Made by a program: the position numbers and the translations under genes. A stretch of 64,000 bases of DNA from Taklimakanibacter sp049323275 (lineage in GTDB: Bacteria > Pseudomonadota > Alphaproteobacteria > Rhizobiales > Aestuariivirgaceae). Positions 34,349 to 43,144 of the stretch are shown here, piece after piece (within the stretch, counting starts at the first letter, position 1; each line of letters starts with the position of its first letter). Location: NCBI GenBank assembly GCA_049323275.1, contig JBMOOM010000030.1, positions 62,001 to 126,000 on the forward strand. The letters are read 5' to 3'. The notes below the pieces were generated by a model, which did no database searches, was not told where the DNA came from, and saw nothing but the letters and a program-made list of their open reading frames with translations.

Positions 34349-35026
34349 CTAAGGGCGCCGTTCCAGCCATGCCATGGCGATGTCCGGGTCGACGCCGGCG
34401 ACTTCAATCAGTCGATCGGGGTCGAGTATCCGCAGACGTCGATAGTGAAACTGGACGATGCCCTCCTTCCGGAGCGCGCTCAGAACACGGTTCACATGGA
34501 CGAAGGTCAGGCCTGTCGCATCACCGATCTGCTCCTGCGTCAGCGGAAGCACCATCTCCTCGCTGCGATGTCCTGGCCATTGCGCACGATATCGGGTAAA
34601 CAGCTCCAGGAGCAGATGAGCGACCCGTCCGCGTGCCGAGCGACGACCGATACTCGTGAGATGATCGAACGCCAGGTTGCAGTCATGTGCCAGCGAGCGC
34701 GCCAGCCGCATGCCGATTTCCGGTTCGGCGCGCGAGTGCGACGTCAGCACGGACGTCGGAATCACAGAGACCACGACGTCAGTCAACGCCTGGGCGCCCA
34801 CCGTGGCGGGCGCTCGCCTTGACGGGAGGACGCCGAGTATCGCGCCCGGCAGTGCGAATTGGACGATCTGGCATCTGCCGTCTTCGAGCAAGGCGTAGAC
34901 CGCGACCCACCCGTCGAGAAGATTGAAGATGGTCCTTCCGTTCGATCCAATGTTGAACAGGTCCCGTCCTGCCGCGATCTTGCGGTCGCCATCGCGGTAG
35001 TGCGGAATCAGCCGATGGCGCTCCAT
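34349..35026 (-). CDS. Crp/Fnr family transcriptional regulator
   Basis: 225 residues if started at ATG 35026. The frame is open to 35398, and the extension lacks Crp-like sequence. A beta-roll sensor (AAGRDLFNIGSNGRTIFNLL, LVVSVIPTSVL-like segment) leads to the long helix and a C-terminal HTH (LTQEQIGDATGLTFVHVNRV then LSALRKEGIV). There is no N-terminal Cys cluster, so it is not an FNR with a [4Fe-4S] centre. The recognition helix has VHVNR where FNR/FixK/DNR have ExxSR, so it may not read the TTGAT boxes in this window. It stands between the dead EamA gene and a secreted protein. Confidence 0.82.
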   Translation of the reverse strand: MERHRLIPHYRDGDRKIAAGRDLFNIGSNGRTIFNLLDGWVAVYALLEDGRCQIVQFALPGAILGVLPSRRAPATVGAQALTDVVVSVIPTSVLTSHSRAEPEIGMRLARSLAHDCNLAFDHLTSIGRRSARGRVAHLLLELFTRYRAQWPGHRSEEMVLPLTQEQIGDATGLTFVHVNRVLSALRKEGIVQFHYRRLRILDPDRLIEVAGVDPDIAMAWLERRP

Positions 35027-35440
35027 CGGCAGCGAAGCGCTGTTCAGCGGATCACATGCCTCGCCGTTGCTTCCTCCTTTCGGGCGCGGTGGGCGCCTGA
35101 TCAACTCGTCGCCCCGCACGCCCGTCCGATATGGGCGCGCGACAGACGACAATTCACGTGAAAACGGTCCATTCCGTCCGCGCTCGATGGTTCCCCAATC
35201 GTCGCGACGGAGCGACCGGGCTGTCTCTTCGGATAAAGACGCTCGATCCCAGCTCACATTACACCTCCCGGGCGAAGGCCCGTTGCGGCAGCTGCTCGCG
35301 CAGCCCATTAATCTTGGTGTGAAGGTCCGAAGCCTCGGCGCGGTCTTCGCGCTAAGGCGTTCAGAAGGCGCGGCGGCTCGCCCGCAAGCTCGCGTCACCT
35401 GCCGGGCAGGTTGACGAACTGGCGACCGAACCGAAGGGCC
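35027..35440. other. About 410 bp upstream of the Crp/Fnr gene
   Basis: The Crp reading frame stays open to 35398 but with low-complexity Arg/Ser composition typical of a GC-rich non-coding frame. No motif or box found. Probably leader and promoter. Confidence 0.4.
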
Positions 35441-35779
35441 TTACAGGATGGGATTTCGGGGGATGGGAGGATCGTGGCCGACAATGATCGAGCGCAGGCA
35501 ATCCTGGCGCGAAGTCAGGATCTGCGACTTAGGGGGAGCGCCCGCAAATCCATTCTGCTGGGATGGCAATGGCAGATAGCACGGCGCGCACATGGCCGTG
35601 CAGCAGTTTGCCCCAGGGGCACAATCCTCCCCTTTGACCGGGGAAGTTGTCAGCAGCGAGACGGAGTGGCCGGCATTCGAGAAGCTAGGCACCGGCTCAA
35701 CGCCATGCGCCATCGAAGTCCCGACCTGCGTCAGGACAGCGATCACGCAGAACATGAGCAGCGCCAGATACCTAAGCAT
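35441..35779 (-). CDS. Small secreted Cys-containing protein, unknown
   Basis: 112 residues from ATG 35779: signal peptide (MLRYLALLMFCVIAVLTQVG to SMAHG), then a Cys cluster CAPGANCCTAMCAPCYLPL. The general layout (signal, His, CC-x-C-C) resembles the protein at 62808-63179, which precedes a multicopper oxidase. Periplasmic metal binding is plausible. An FNR-type box is 130 bp upstream. Confidence 0.5.
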   Translation of the reverse strand: MLRYLALLMFCVIAVLTQVGTSMAHGVEPVPSFSNAGHSVSLLTTSPVKGEDCAPGANCCTAMCAPCYLPLPSQQNGFAGAPPKSQILTSRQDCLRSIIVGHDPPIPRNPIL

Positions 35780-35908
35780 ACGCTCGAATCCACACCCGAT
35801 GACAATGCGCTTATCCGCACTCCACCTGTACTCGTACCCGAGCATACTCGATACGCGCAGAGCGGAAAGCCGAACACTTGCAATCTACTATAGCGTCTGT
35901 GAACTGCT

Positions 35909-35922
35909 TTGACCCAGATCAA
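35909..35922. promoter_or_regulatory. FNR/FixK-type box, TTGACCCAGATCAA
   Basis: One mismatch from the palindrome. It lies between the divergent secreted protein (minus, 35779) and the NifX-like gene (plus, 36083). Confidence 0.65.
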
Positions 35923-36009
35923 TTGGCCGCCGGCCCCCTTCACGATCCAGACGGCTCCTGACTGCCGCCGGAAAGCATGCCAGGCCGTTCTCGGCGTTAC
36001 ACCATATGC

Positions 36010-36023
36010 TTGATCGAGATTAA
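36010..36023. promoter_or_regulatory. FNR/FixK-type box, TTGATCGAGATTAA
   Basis: One mismatch from the palindrome. 59 bp before the NifX-like gene. Second box of the divergent pair. Confidence 0.7.
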
Positions 36024-36082
36024 GGTACGGACCGCAAGCTGATGGTTTTGTCATCCTTGCCGAATTCTCCCGCGGGTCGGAA

Positions 36083-36430
36083 ATGTCATCGATAGCCCCT
36101 CCGACGGCAGATCGAAAACACCGGATCGCCGTGCTCGTCGCCCGCACCCGTAGGAAGGCGGTCCTGAGCCCATTCTTCGCAAAGTCCGATGGACTTCTAG
36201 TGATCGACCCCTGCAGCCATGCCCGCGAGTTTCGACAAAACCCTGAGCGGACCACCCAAGCCACCCGCGAGCTCATTCTCGCGAGCGGCATAGACCGGCT
36301 TGTTTGCGGCTTCATCGCCGAGCCTGAGCGGGACACGCTATCCGCGCGTGGCATCGATATTCGGATCGGATCGTGCGCCCGCTCGATCGACGCGCTGGTG
36401 CGCGATTTCGAGAATCTGCCATCGGCATGA
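36083..36430 (+). CDS. NifX/NafY-like dinitrogenase cofactor-family protein
   Basis: 115 residues. Fits the compact ribonuclease-H-like fold of the Fe-Mo cofactor-binding family: first strand RIAVLVARTRR, FFAKSDGLLVID, a central helix (QATRELILASGIDRLVCGFI) and a final strand-helix (GIDIRIGSCARSIDALVRDF). Outside nitrogenase clusters such small proteins bind Fe-S or Mo centres of unknown use. No other nif gene is in the window. Family call by pattern, moderate. Confidence 0.5.
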   Translation: MSSIAPPTADRKHRIAVLVARTRRKAVLSPFFAKSDGLLVIDPCSHAREFRQNPERTTQATRELILASGIDRLVCGFIAEPERDTLSARGIDIRIGSCARSIDALVRDFENLPSA

Positions 36431-36589
36431 TCCTTTAAGGCGCCCCGGACCAGAATTCGTCGCAAGCGCCAACCGTCATAGCGCACGGCAGCACCTGCGC
36501 CCGTGACGTCGCTCCAATGTCCAGATTTGCCCTGCTGAACGTGGGCTTTAGCGCGCGCCGACCGCGTCGCTAACGGACGAGCTGAGAAC

Positions 36590-36603
36590 TTAACCCGCAT
36601 CAA
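36590..36603. promoter_or_regulatory. FNR/FixK-type box variant, TTAACCCGCATCAA
   Basis: Left half TTAAC, right half exact. 134 bp before the DUF2933 gene. Confidence 0.55.
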
Positions 36604-36737
36604 GGAATCCCCCCACTTGGCGCCGCATCCTCAAGGAGAGGGTCAGACACTCGACGCGATGGCGATCGCCTTGAACGTCACACAGTCGAGGCCTTTCGCC
36701 TCACTGTGCGCGATCTCCAACGACTGGACGAAACACC

Positions 36738-37001
36738 ATGGAACAGAACCAACATACCCTTCACAAGGATGACAATAGCGGGCGCCGGTTCTCGGCCGCC
36801 AACATCGTCCTCTACGCGCTCCTGGCGATCGCGGCCTTCTATCTCATTGCGGAACACCGCGCGCACCTTTTGGGCTGGCTGCCGTGGCTGCTGATCCTCG
36901 CCTGTCCTCTTCTTCACATATTCATGCATGGAAAGCACGGCGGGCATGGTGGCGACGACAAATCCGCATCGCAGCGGTCGCAGCCGCCCCATCAGCACTG
37001 A
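36738..37001 (+). CDS. DUF2933 membrane protein
   Basis: 87 residues. The helical core (SAANIVLYALLAIAAFYLIA, LPWLLILACPLLHIFMHGKH) is typical for DUF2933, with a His-rich end (HGKHGGHGGDD, PHQH). Predicted inner-membrane protein with metal-binding tail. The methyltransferase-like gene follows after 25 bp, a pairing often seen near copper genes. A TTAAC-N4-ATCAA box is upstream. Confidence 0.8.
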   Translation: MEQNQHTLHKDDNSGRRFSAANIVLYALLAIAAFYLIAEHRAHLLGWLPWLLILACPLLHIFMHGKHGGHGGDDKSASQRSQPPHQH

Positions 37002-37026
37002 ACGTTCGATCTCGGAGCGCGCACCC

Positions 37027-37689
37027 ATGCAAGACGACATGCCGGCCTACGGCCTCTGGTCCCTCGTGTTCCTCAACTCGGTGATCTTCATCTTCTTCGC
37101 CTTCACCTTCTTCAAGCCCACAACCAAAAGGGACTGGCGCTCGTTCGGAGCCTTCAGCGCGTTCATCGTCGCGCTTTTCACCGAGATGTACGGCTTTCCG
37201 CTGACGATCTACCTGCTGTCAGGCTGGCTGCAGACGCGCTATCCGGAGATCAACTGGTTCTCCCACGACGCCGGCCACCTTCTCGAGGAACTCTTCGGCT
37301 GGCGCGCAAATCCTCATTTCGGGCCGTTCCACATCCTGAGCTTCATCTTCATCGGCGGCGGCTTCGTTATCATTTCGGCGGGGTGGAAGGTGCTCTACGA
37401 AGCGCAGCGCAAGAGCACGCTCGCCACGACCGGCATCTACGCCCGGATCCGCCATCCACAATATGTCGGGTTCGTGCTCGTGATGTTCGGCTTCCTGCTG
37501 CAGTGGCCGACATTGCTAACCCTGGTGATGTTTCCGGTCCTCGTCTTTATGTACTGGCGTCTCGCCCGGCGCGAGGAGCAGGAGGTGCTCACCGAATACG
37601 GCGAGGCCTATGCGCGTTATATGCGCGAAGTCCCTGCCTTCATCCCACGCCTGTTTGCCCGCGAAGCAAAGAGAGCGAGCCGCCAATAG
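37027..37689 (+). CDS. Isoprenylcysteine carboxyl methyltransferase-like membrane protein
   Basis: 220 residues from ATG 37027. Helices at the N-terminus, the TEMYGFPLTIYLLSG segment shared with the paralogue at 10026-10676, then the ICMT signature TTGIYARIRHPQYVGFVLV and LARREEQEVLTEYGEAY. Predicted SAM-dependent methyltransferase in the inner membrane; substrate unknown, possibly a lipid. It forms an operon with DUF2933 and precedes the cyclopropane synthase, so membrane-lipid modification is a reasonable theme. Confidence 0.8.
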   Translation: MQDDMPAYGLWSLVFLNSVIFIFFAFTFFKPTTKRDWRSFGAFSAFIVALFTEMYGFPLTIYLLSGWLQTRYPEINWFSHDAGHLLEELFGWRANPHFGPFHILSFIFIGGGFVIISAGWKVLYEAQRKSTLATTGIYARIRHPQYVGFVLVMFGFLLQWPTLLTLVMFPVLVFMYWRLARREEQEVLTEYGEAYARYMREVPAFIPRLFAREAKRASRQ

Positions 37690-37757
37690 CCAAGAGAATC
37701 GTGGCGTCCGACTGCACTGCTACCGCTCTCGTTGGTGGACGCGTTACGTCAATGTGT

Positions 37758-37771
37758 TCAACCCAAATCAA
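37758..37771. promoter_or_regulatory. Weak FNR-type half-palindrome, TCAACCCAAATCAA
   Basis: Right half ATCAA exact, left half TCAAC poor. 61 bp before the cyclopropane synthase, a spacing like the stronger boxes. Tentative. Confidence 0.3.
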
Positions 37772-37832
37772 AGTTTAGCGCTCGGGCTTGCCGCACTTCT
37801 ATGCGGCCAGACCAATGCCGAGACCGCCAAAC

Positions 37833-39083
37833 ATGGACAAGCTTATCTTCCGGGCTCTCAATCGCCTCGTCAAAAAGGGCTCGCTGAGAATAACGACAGC
37901 CAACGGCACTACAGCCAGCTTCGGAGACAGTGACGGTCCACCGGTAGCGGTTCGCTTTCAATCGTCCACTGCGCAATGGCGCGTATTGGCCGACCCCGAG
38001 CTCCGGCTCGGCGAAGCCTTTGTCGATGGCGACATGGTGCTGGACGAGGGCACCATTATGGACCTGCTCGAATTGCTGCTCTCGCAAGACGCAACGAGCC
38101 GTCCGATCTCGTCAAGAATGCTCGCCGGTCTGCGCTTCGTTCTTCGGCACTTCGGGCAACAGAACGTGCGCCGACGCTCAAAACGCAATGTCGCGCACCA
38201 CTACGATATCAGCGGAAAGCTGTACGACCTCTTCCTCGACGCAGACAGGCAGTACAGCTGCGCTTACTTCGAAACCGACACGGCGACACTCGACGAAGCT
38301 CAATTGGCCAAGAAGCGCCATATCTCGGCAAAGCTGCTCGTAGAACGCGACTCGCGTGTGCTCGACATCGGCTGCGGATGGGGCGGTCTCGCCCTCTATC
38401 TGGCTGACACCTTCGGCGCTCATGTCACCGGGGTCACGCTTTCGACGGAGCAACTTGAATATGCCAAGACGCGCGTGGCAGACACCGGGGCCGATCGCCT
38501 CGACTTTCAGCTGCTCGACTATCGCGACGTGACGGGACACTTCGATCGCATCGTCTCCGTCGACATGTTCGAGCACGTCGGTGTCGATCACTACGACAGC
38601 TTCTTTTGGAAATGTCGCGAACTGCTCGATGACGACGGCGTGCTCGTGCTTCACTCCATCGGCCGCTCCGACGCGCCAGGATTCACGAATCCCTGGATCG
38701 CCAAATACATTTTCCCCGGCGGATACATCCCGGCGCTGTCCGAAGTCCTCCCGTCCGTGGAACGGTCGGGCCTCGTCATCACCGATATCGAGGTCCTGCG
38801 TCTGCACTATGCTGAGACATTGAGGCATTGGCGGCAACGCTTCCTCGCGCGTCGGGCAGCCGCGGTCGAGCTCTTTGACGAGCGCTTCGCACGCCTGTGG
38901 GAGTTCTATCTCAGCGTCTCGGAACTCGCTTTCCGCTACCAGGGAATGATGGTCTTCCAGATGCAGATCGCAAAGCGGCAGGACGCGGTCCCGCTGACGC
39001 GTGGCTATATCGAGAGCAAGGAGGCCCGTCTGCGCCGCGTCGAGGCCGCCAAACGCGAATGGCCGAAACTGAGCGTGCCGTAG
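37833..39083 (+). CDS. Cyclopropane-fatty-acyl-phospholipid synthase family protein
   Basis: 416 residues from ATG 37833. An N-terminal lipid-binding part is followed by a SAM-methyltransferase fold. Hallmarks are AHHYDISGKLYDLFLD, YSCAYFETDTATLDEAQLAK, the SAM loop VLDIGCGWGGLALYLA, GVTLSTEQLEYAK, SVDMFEHVGVDHY and KYIFPGGYIPALSEV. It would add a methylene bridge to unsaturated acyl chains, a stationary/acid/low-oxygen adaptation. The final 40 residues (EAAKREWPKL) are basic. Confidence 0.88.
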   Translation: MDKLIFRALNRLVKKGSLRITTANGTTASFGDSDGPPVAVRFQSSTAQWRVLADPELRLGEAFVDGDMVLDEGTIMDLLELLLSQDATSRPISSRMLAGLRFVLRHFGQQNVRRRSKRNVAHHYDISGKLYDLFLDADRQYSCAYFETDTATLDEAQLAKKRHISAKLLVERDSRVLDIGCGWGGLALYLADTFGAHVTGVTLSTEQLEYAKTRVADTGADRLDFQLLDYRDVTGHFDRIVSVDMFEHVGVDHYDSFFWKCRELLDDDGVLVLHSIGRSDAPGFTNPWIAKYIFPGGYIPALSEVLPSVERSGLVITDIEVLRLHYAETLRHWRQRFLARRAAAVELFDERFARLWEFYLSVSELAFRYQGMMVFQMQIAKRQDAVPLTRGYIESKEARLRRVEAAKREWPKLSVP

Positions 39084-39085
39084 GT

Positions 39086-39106
39086 ATCTTGCCGGGGTCG
39101 CAAGAT
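39086..39106. terminator. Hairpin between convergent genes
   Basis: ATCTTGC and GCAAGAT with a 7-base loop, followed by TT. It lies between the convergent cyclopropane synthase and the 39141 gene and is a possible bidirectional terminator. Confidence 0.4.
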
Positions 39107-39140
39107 TTAATGGCGCGCGCGGATTGTCTCGCGCGTCTCT

Positions 39141-39674
39141 CTACTGAATGTGCTCGCTGGAGAATTTGACCGAAACGGCACGCGCTCGACCTGGCACCGA
39201 TATGTCGACTACGATCTCATAGCGGTCGTTTCCGGGGAGAGTGACGAACCCGCCGTAGGTGACGGTGTTCGCGATCGTCATCGGCTCAAGCTCGGTGGCT
39301 TGCCGGCCGACATCGCCGAGACCGGCAATCCTCGCCGACACCCGCGCATTCTCTACGCGCATTCCGGTCTCGGCATCGAATACCGCCACGACAATATGTT
39401 GTTGATGGCGGCCGCTTCCGGCGGCGCCATGCATGGCACCCTCCGCGTGACTGGAAGGATGGCCACGGACCACCGCTGCCGCAACGATACCGAGATAGAC
39501 GGCCAGACCGTCCGATGCCTGGTAGTTGTCATCCGCCAGCGCGCCACCGATTGCGAGCATCAATGCGACGACGACGCAGCATATCAAGGGCACGCCGGAC
39601 CGTCGCCAATGCTCCGGCCGCGACCGGATCCCAGTGCCTCTGGCCCGGTGCGGAAGTGTCAAGCTGCACCTCAT
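39141..39674 (-). CDS. Membrane-anchored periplasmic protein with Ig-like domain
   Basis: 177 residues from ATG 39674, overlapping the DUF305 stop (ATGA) and so translationally coupled to it. A hydrophobic anchor (VPLICCVVVALMLAIGGALA) is followed by a His-containing linker and a beta-rich domain (HIVVAVFDAETGMRVENARV, LEPMTIANTVTYGGFVTLPG, YEIVVDISVPG). This resembles copper-trafficking YtkA-type domains. No named family. Partner of DUF305 by context. Confidence 0.5.
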   Translation of the reverse strand: MRCSLTLPHRARGTGIRSRPEHWRRSGVPLICCVVVALMLAIGGALADDNYQASDGLAVYLGIVAAAVVRGHPSSHAEGAMHGAAGSGRHQQHIVVAVFDAETGMRVENARVSARIAGLGDVGRQATELEPMTIANTVTYGGFVTLPGNDRYEIVVDISVPGRARAVSVKFSSEHIQ

Positions 39675-40135
39675 TGGCCGCGCTGGCGCAGCCATGCTTG
39701 CATTTCATCAATTTCCCTTTGCTGGGTGGCGATGATCGCTTCCGCCCATGCCTTGGCCTGCTGGTCTGATCCGAACTGAAGGACTGCCCGCGCCATGTCT
39801 ATGGCGGCCTGATGGTGCGGGATCATCCCCTTGACGAAGGCGACATCCGCGTCGGTCGCCTGCATCGCCTCCATCATGGGCCCATGCATGCCCATCATCG
39901 CCCGCATATAGGCCTGTGACGCCGGCGGCAGTCCAGCCATGCAGGCCGACATCTGTCCACCCGTCATGCCGTCCATCATCTGCATCATCGTCATGCACTG
40001 CTGCGGCATGGAGGTTGCGGCCGGCGGTGATGGCTCGTTCGCCGCTCCCCCCTCGTGATGCGCATCATTCTGCGCCAGTGCGATCGCCGGCACGAAGACG
40101 AGAGCAAGTGCAAGCATCGGTCTCAGGCGTTTCAT
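39671..40135 (-). CDS. DUF305 periplasmic copper-associated protein
   Basis: 154 residues from ATG 40135: signal peptide ending AIALAQ, a Met-rich region (MPQQCMTMMQMMDGMTGGQM, MMGMHGPMMEAM) and the DUF305 core DVAFVKGMIPHHQAAIDMAR then QREIDEMQAWL. The HHQ-x4-DMA helix pair is a ferritin-like metal site. Met clusters fit Cu(I). It heads a two-gene unit; a box at 40272 lies 137 bp upstream. The broken paralogue is at 5467-5796. Confidence 0.85.
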   Translation of the reverse strand: MKRLRPMLALALVFVPAIALAQNDAHHEGGAANEPSPPAATSMPQQCMTMMQMMDGMTGGQMSACMAGLPPASQAYMRAMMGMHGPMMEAMQATDADVAFVKGMIPHHQAAIDMARAVLQFGSDQQAKAWAEAIIATQQREIDEMQAWLRQRGQ

Positions 40136-40271
40136 GTCGATTTTCCTCGATATCAGGTCCGCTATGCATCCACGTTGTGCGCGCCTTGCTTCCAGACCTG
40201 GTGCAAGAAGCCGCTGTCGCGGTCTCCGGGATGAGAGCGCTTCAGCGTAGATCGACCCGGGACCGACAAAC

Positions 40272-40285
40272 TTAACTTCGATCAA
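40272..40285. promoter_or_regulatory. FNR/FixK-type box variant, TTAACTTCGATCAA
   Basis: The single box of the divergent region between DUF305 (minus) and yfcC-arcABC (plus, 180 bp away). Right half exact. Confidence 0.6.
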
Positions 40286-40465
40286 GGATTGCGATCCGCC
40301 AAATCCTGAAGATCAGCCCATAAGAGGGACGTCTCTCGGACAGCCCCGTATCTGCCTGACGGCTGACGCGGACCGCCTGCGGGCTTCGGGTGCTCCTCTC
40401 CGGAACCGTGGGGCGTCTCCAGGCTGCCAAGTTGCCCCAACAAACGAACGCTGGGGAAGCGGACC

Positions 40466-41896
40466 ATGAGCAGCGTCTCGCAGACTGCTGAAGCAAGAAG
40501 ATGGCGGTTTCCAACCGCCTACACGATCCTCTTCGGACTTATCGTGCTCGTCGCGGCACTGACCTGGATCGTTCCCGCGGGCCAGTATCAGCGCGTACAG
40601 AACGCTGAGCTCGACCGAGAGGTCCCGGTCGCCGGCACCTACGCCCTCAGCGAGCCCAACTCGCAAGGCATATTCGACGTCATCATGGCGCCGATCGGCG
40701 GCCTCTATAACCCGGCTACCAATCAGGCCAATGCCATCGACGTCGCGCTGTTCGTTCTCGTCATCGGCGGCTTCATTGGTGTCGTCGCCTCCACCGGTGC
40801 GATCACTGCCGGCATCGGCAGCGCCATGCGCTCGCTGAAGGGCCGGGAGAAATGGATGATCCCGGTTCTGATGGCGCTGTTCGCGTTCGGCGGCACGACC
40901 TACGGCATGGCCGAGGAGACGCTTGCCTTCTACGTGCTCCTGATCCCGATCATGGTCGCGGCCCGCTACGACGCCGTGACCGCGGTCGCAGTCATTCTGC
41001 TGGGAGCAGGCGTCGGCGTGCTGGGCTCGACGGTCAACGCCTTCGCCACGGTGATCGCATCCGACGCAGCCGGCATTCCCTTCACCGAGGGGATCGTGCT
41101 GCGCTTCGTCATTCTCGGACTTTGCTGGCTCGCCAGCGTTGTCTACGTCATGCGCTACGCCGAGCGCGTGCGCGTCGACCCCACCCGCTCGCTCGTCTAC
41201 AACCGCAAGGCCGACAACGAAGCGCATTTCCTCGCCGGTCGCGATGGCGAGGAAATGGAGTTCACCGGCCTGCACAAGATCGTGCTTGCGATCTTCGCGC
41301 TCACCTTCGTCCTCATGATCTGGGGCGTCCTGAGCGCCGGCTGGTGGATGGGCCAGATGAGCGGCCTGTTCCTGGCCTCAGCGATCCTCATCGGGCTGAT
41401 CGCGCGCCCCGGCGAAGAGAAATTCGTCGATGCCTTCGTCAACGGCGCGCGCGACCTTCTAAGTGTGGCGCTGATCATCGGCCTCGCACGCGGCATCGTC
41501 GTCATCATGGACGCCGGCAAGATCACCGACACGATTCTGCATTGGGCGGAGCTCCCGGTCGCCGGGCTCGGCAAGGTCGCCTTCGTCAACGTGATCTACT
41601 GGATCAACGTCCTGCTCTCGTTCTTCGTGCCGTCGTCTTCGGGACTGGCCGTGCTGTCTATGCCTATCATGGCACCCGTCGCCGACTTCGCAGGCGTCGG
41701 CCGCAGCCTGGTCGTGACGGCCTATCAGTCGGCCAATGGTCTCGTGAACCTGATCAACCCGACCTTTGCCGTGGTGATGGGTGCGCTCGCCATCGGCCGC
41801 GTACCCTATGAGCGCTGGCTGCGCTTCATGGCGCCGCTGCTGCTCATTCTCACCATCATCATGGCGAGCCTCAGCATCGCCGTCCTGCTCGCCTGA
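40466..41896 (+). CDS. YfcC/ArcD-type arginine-ornithine transporter candidate
   Basis: 476 residues, about 12 helices. YfcC-family features: RWRFPTAYTILFGLIVLVAALTW here split as FPTAYTILFGLIVLVA, VPAGQYQRV, GMAEETLAFYVLLIPIM, SFFVPSSSGLAVLSMPIMAP and YQSANGLVNLINPTFAVVMG. It is unrelated to the APC antiporter of the first arc operon but occupies the same place, first gene before arcA, so arginine/ornithine exchange is inferred. 11 bp to arcA. Confidence 0.8.
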   Translation: MSSVSQTAEARRWRFPTAYTILFGLIVLVAALTWIVPAGQYQRVQNAELDREVPVAGTYALSEPNSQGIFDVIMAPIGGLYNPATNQANAIDVALFVLVIGGFIGVVASTGAITAGIGSAMRSLKGREKWMIPVLMALFAFGGTTYGMAEETLAFYVLLIPIMVAARYDAVTAVAVILLGAGVGVLGSTVNAFATVIASDAAGIPFTEGIVLRFVILGLCWLASVVYVMRYAERVRVDPTRSLVYNRKADNEAHFLAGRDGEEMEFTGLHKIVLAIFALTFVLMIWGVLSAGWWMGQMSGLFLASAILIGLIARPGEEKFVDAFVNGARDLLSVALIIGLARGIVVIMDAGKITDTILHWAELPVAGLGKVAFVNVIYWINVLLSFFVPSSSGLAVLSMPIMAPVADFAGVGRSLVVTAYQSANGLVNLINPTFAVVMGALAIGRVPYERWLRFMAPLLLILTIIMASLSIAVLLA

Positions 41897-41907
41897 AGGA
41901 GGTATCG

Positions 41908-43134
41908 ATGACCATCACCTACGGCGTCCATTCCGAGGTCGGCAAGTTGCGACGTGTCCTCGTGCACAGGCCCGGCGCGGCGCTCGCCCGCCTGACACCC
42001 AACAATTGCCACGAGTTGCTGTTCGACGACGTCATCTGGGTCAAACAGGCCCGTGTCGAGCACATGACCTTCGTCGATGCGATCCGCCATCGCGGCACCG
42101 AGGTCGTTTTTCTGCGCGAAGTGTTAGCGGAGACATTGCGGGATCAAGAGGCGCGCCGTTGGCTGTTGGAGCGCCGAGTCAACGTCAACACCGTCGGCGT
42201 TGGGCTCGCCGACGATCTGCGCGCCCATCTGATGGAGGTCGACGCCGACGCCCTCTCGCTCATCCTGATGGGAGGCATGAGCCGTGCCGAACTCCCCATC
42301 GTGCCGCACGGCATGGTCGCGCCGGTGCTGCGGCCTGAGGACTTCATTCTACCGCCTCTCCCGAACCACCTCTTCACGCGCGACACGACCTGCTGGATCT
42401 ACGGCGGGGTCACGCTCAACCCGATGCGCTGGAACGCCCGCAAGCTGGAGACAGTGAGCATCGCCGCCGTCTACCGCTTTCATCCCGACTTCCGCGATGC
42501 CGGTTTTCCGACGTGGTGGGGCGACCCCGATACAGACTACGGACTGGCCACCGCCGAGGGCGGCGACGTCATGCCACTCGGCAACGGGCTGGTGCTGATC
42601 GGCATGGGGGAGCGCACCACACCGCAGGCCGTAGGCCAGATCGCGCGCGCCCTGTTCGCGCAGCGCGCCGCCGACCGGGTCATCGCCTGCAAGCTTCCGG
42701 TCGAGCGGTCTTCCATGCACCTCGACACCGTATTCACATTCTGCGACCGCGATCTCGTCACCGTCTTTGCCGACGTCGTGAATGGCATCCGGGCCTTTTC
42801 GCTACGTCCCGGCGACAAGGACGGCCAGGTCGACGTTCGCGAGGAGGCGCGTCCCCTGCCCGAAGTCGTCGCCGAAGCGCTCGGCCTCAAGGCACTGCGG
42901 ATCGTCGAGACCGGGGGCGACGCCTATGTGGCGGAGCGCGAACAATGGGATGACGGCAACAACGTCGTCGCCCTCGAGCCCGGCGTCGTCGTCGCCTACG
43001 ACCGCAACACCTATACCAACACGCAACTGCGCAAGGCGGGTGTGGAGGTCATCACGGTTCCTGGCGCCGAACTCGGTCGCGGCCGCGGCGGTGGCCACTG
43101 CATGACCTGCCCGCTGATCCGCGATCCAGTCTAA
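41908..43134 (+). CDS. arcA: Arginine deiminase (copy 2)
   Basis: 408 residues. Same catalytic set as copy 1: FTRDTTCWIYGGVTLNPM, MHLDTVFTFCD, QWDDGNNVVALEPGVVVAYD and the nucleophile in GRGGGHCMTCP. Converts arginine to citrulline. AAGGAGG lies just before the start. High-GC codon use, unlike the lower-GC copy 1, which suggests separate origins of the two operons. Confidence 0.93.
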   Translation: MTITYGVHSEVGKLRRVLVHRPGAALARLTPNNCHELLFDDVIWVKQARVEHMTFVDAIRHRGTEVVFLREVLAETLRDQEARRWLLERRVNVNTVGVGLADDLRAHLMEVDADALSLILMGGMSRAELPIVPHGMVAPVLRPEDFILPPLPNHLFTRDTTCWIYGGVTLNPMRWNARKLETVSIAAVYRFHPDFRDAGFPTWWGDPDTDYGLATAEGGDVMPLGNGLVLIGMGERTTPQAVGQIARALFAQRAADRVIACKLPVERSSMHLDTVFTFCDRDLVTVFADVVNGIRAFSLRPGDKDGQVDVREEARPLPEVVAEALGLKALRIVETGGDAYVAEREQWDDGNNVVALEPGVVVAYDRNTYTNTQLRKAGVEVITVPGAELGRGRGGGHCMTCPLIRDPV

Positions 43135-43144
43135 GGGAAAGAAC

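Noticed and set aside
34349..35398. N-terminal extension of the Crp/Fnr protein to 35398
   Set aside because: The extension is Arg/Ser-rich with no family similarity. The Crp-like fold starts near residue 1 of the 35026 start.
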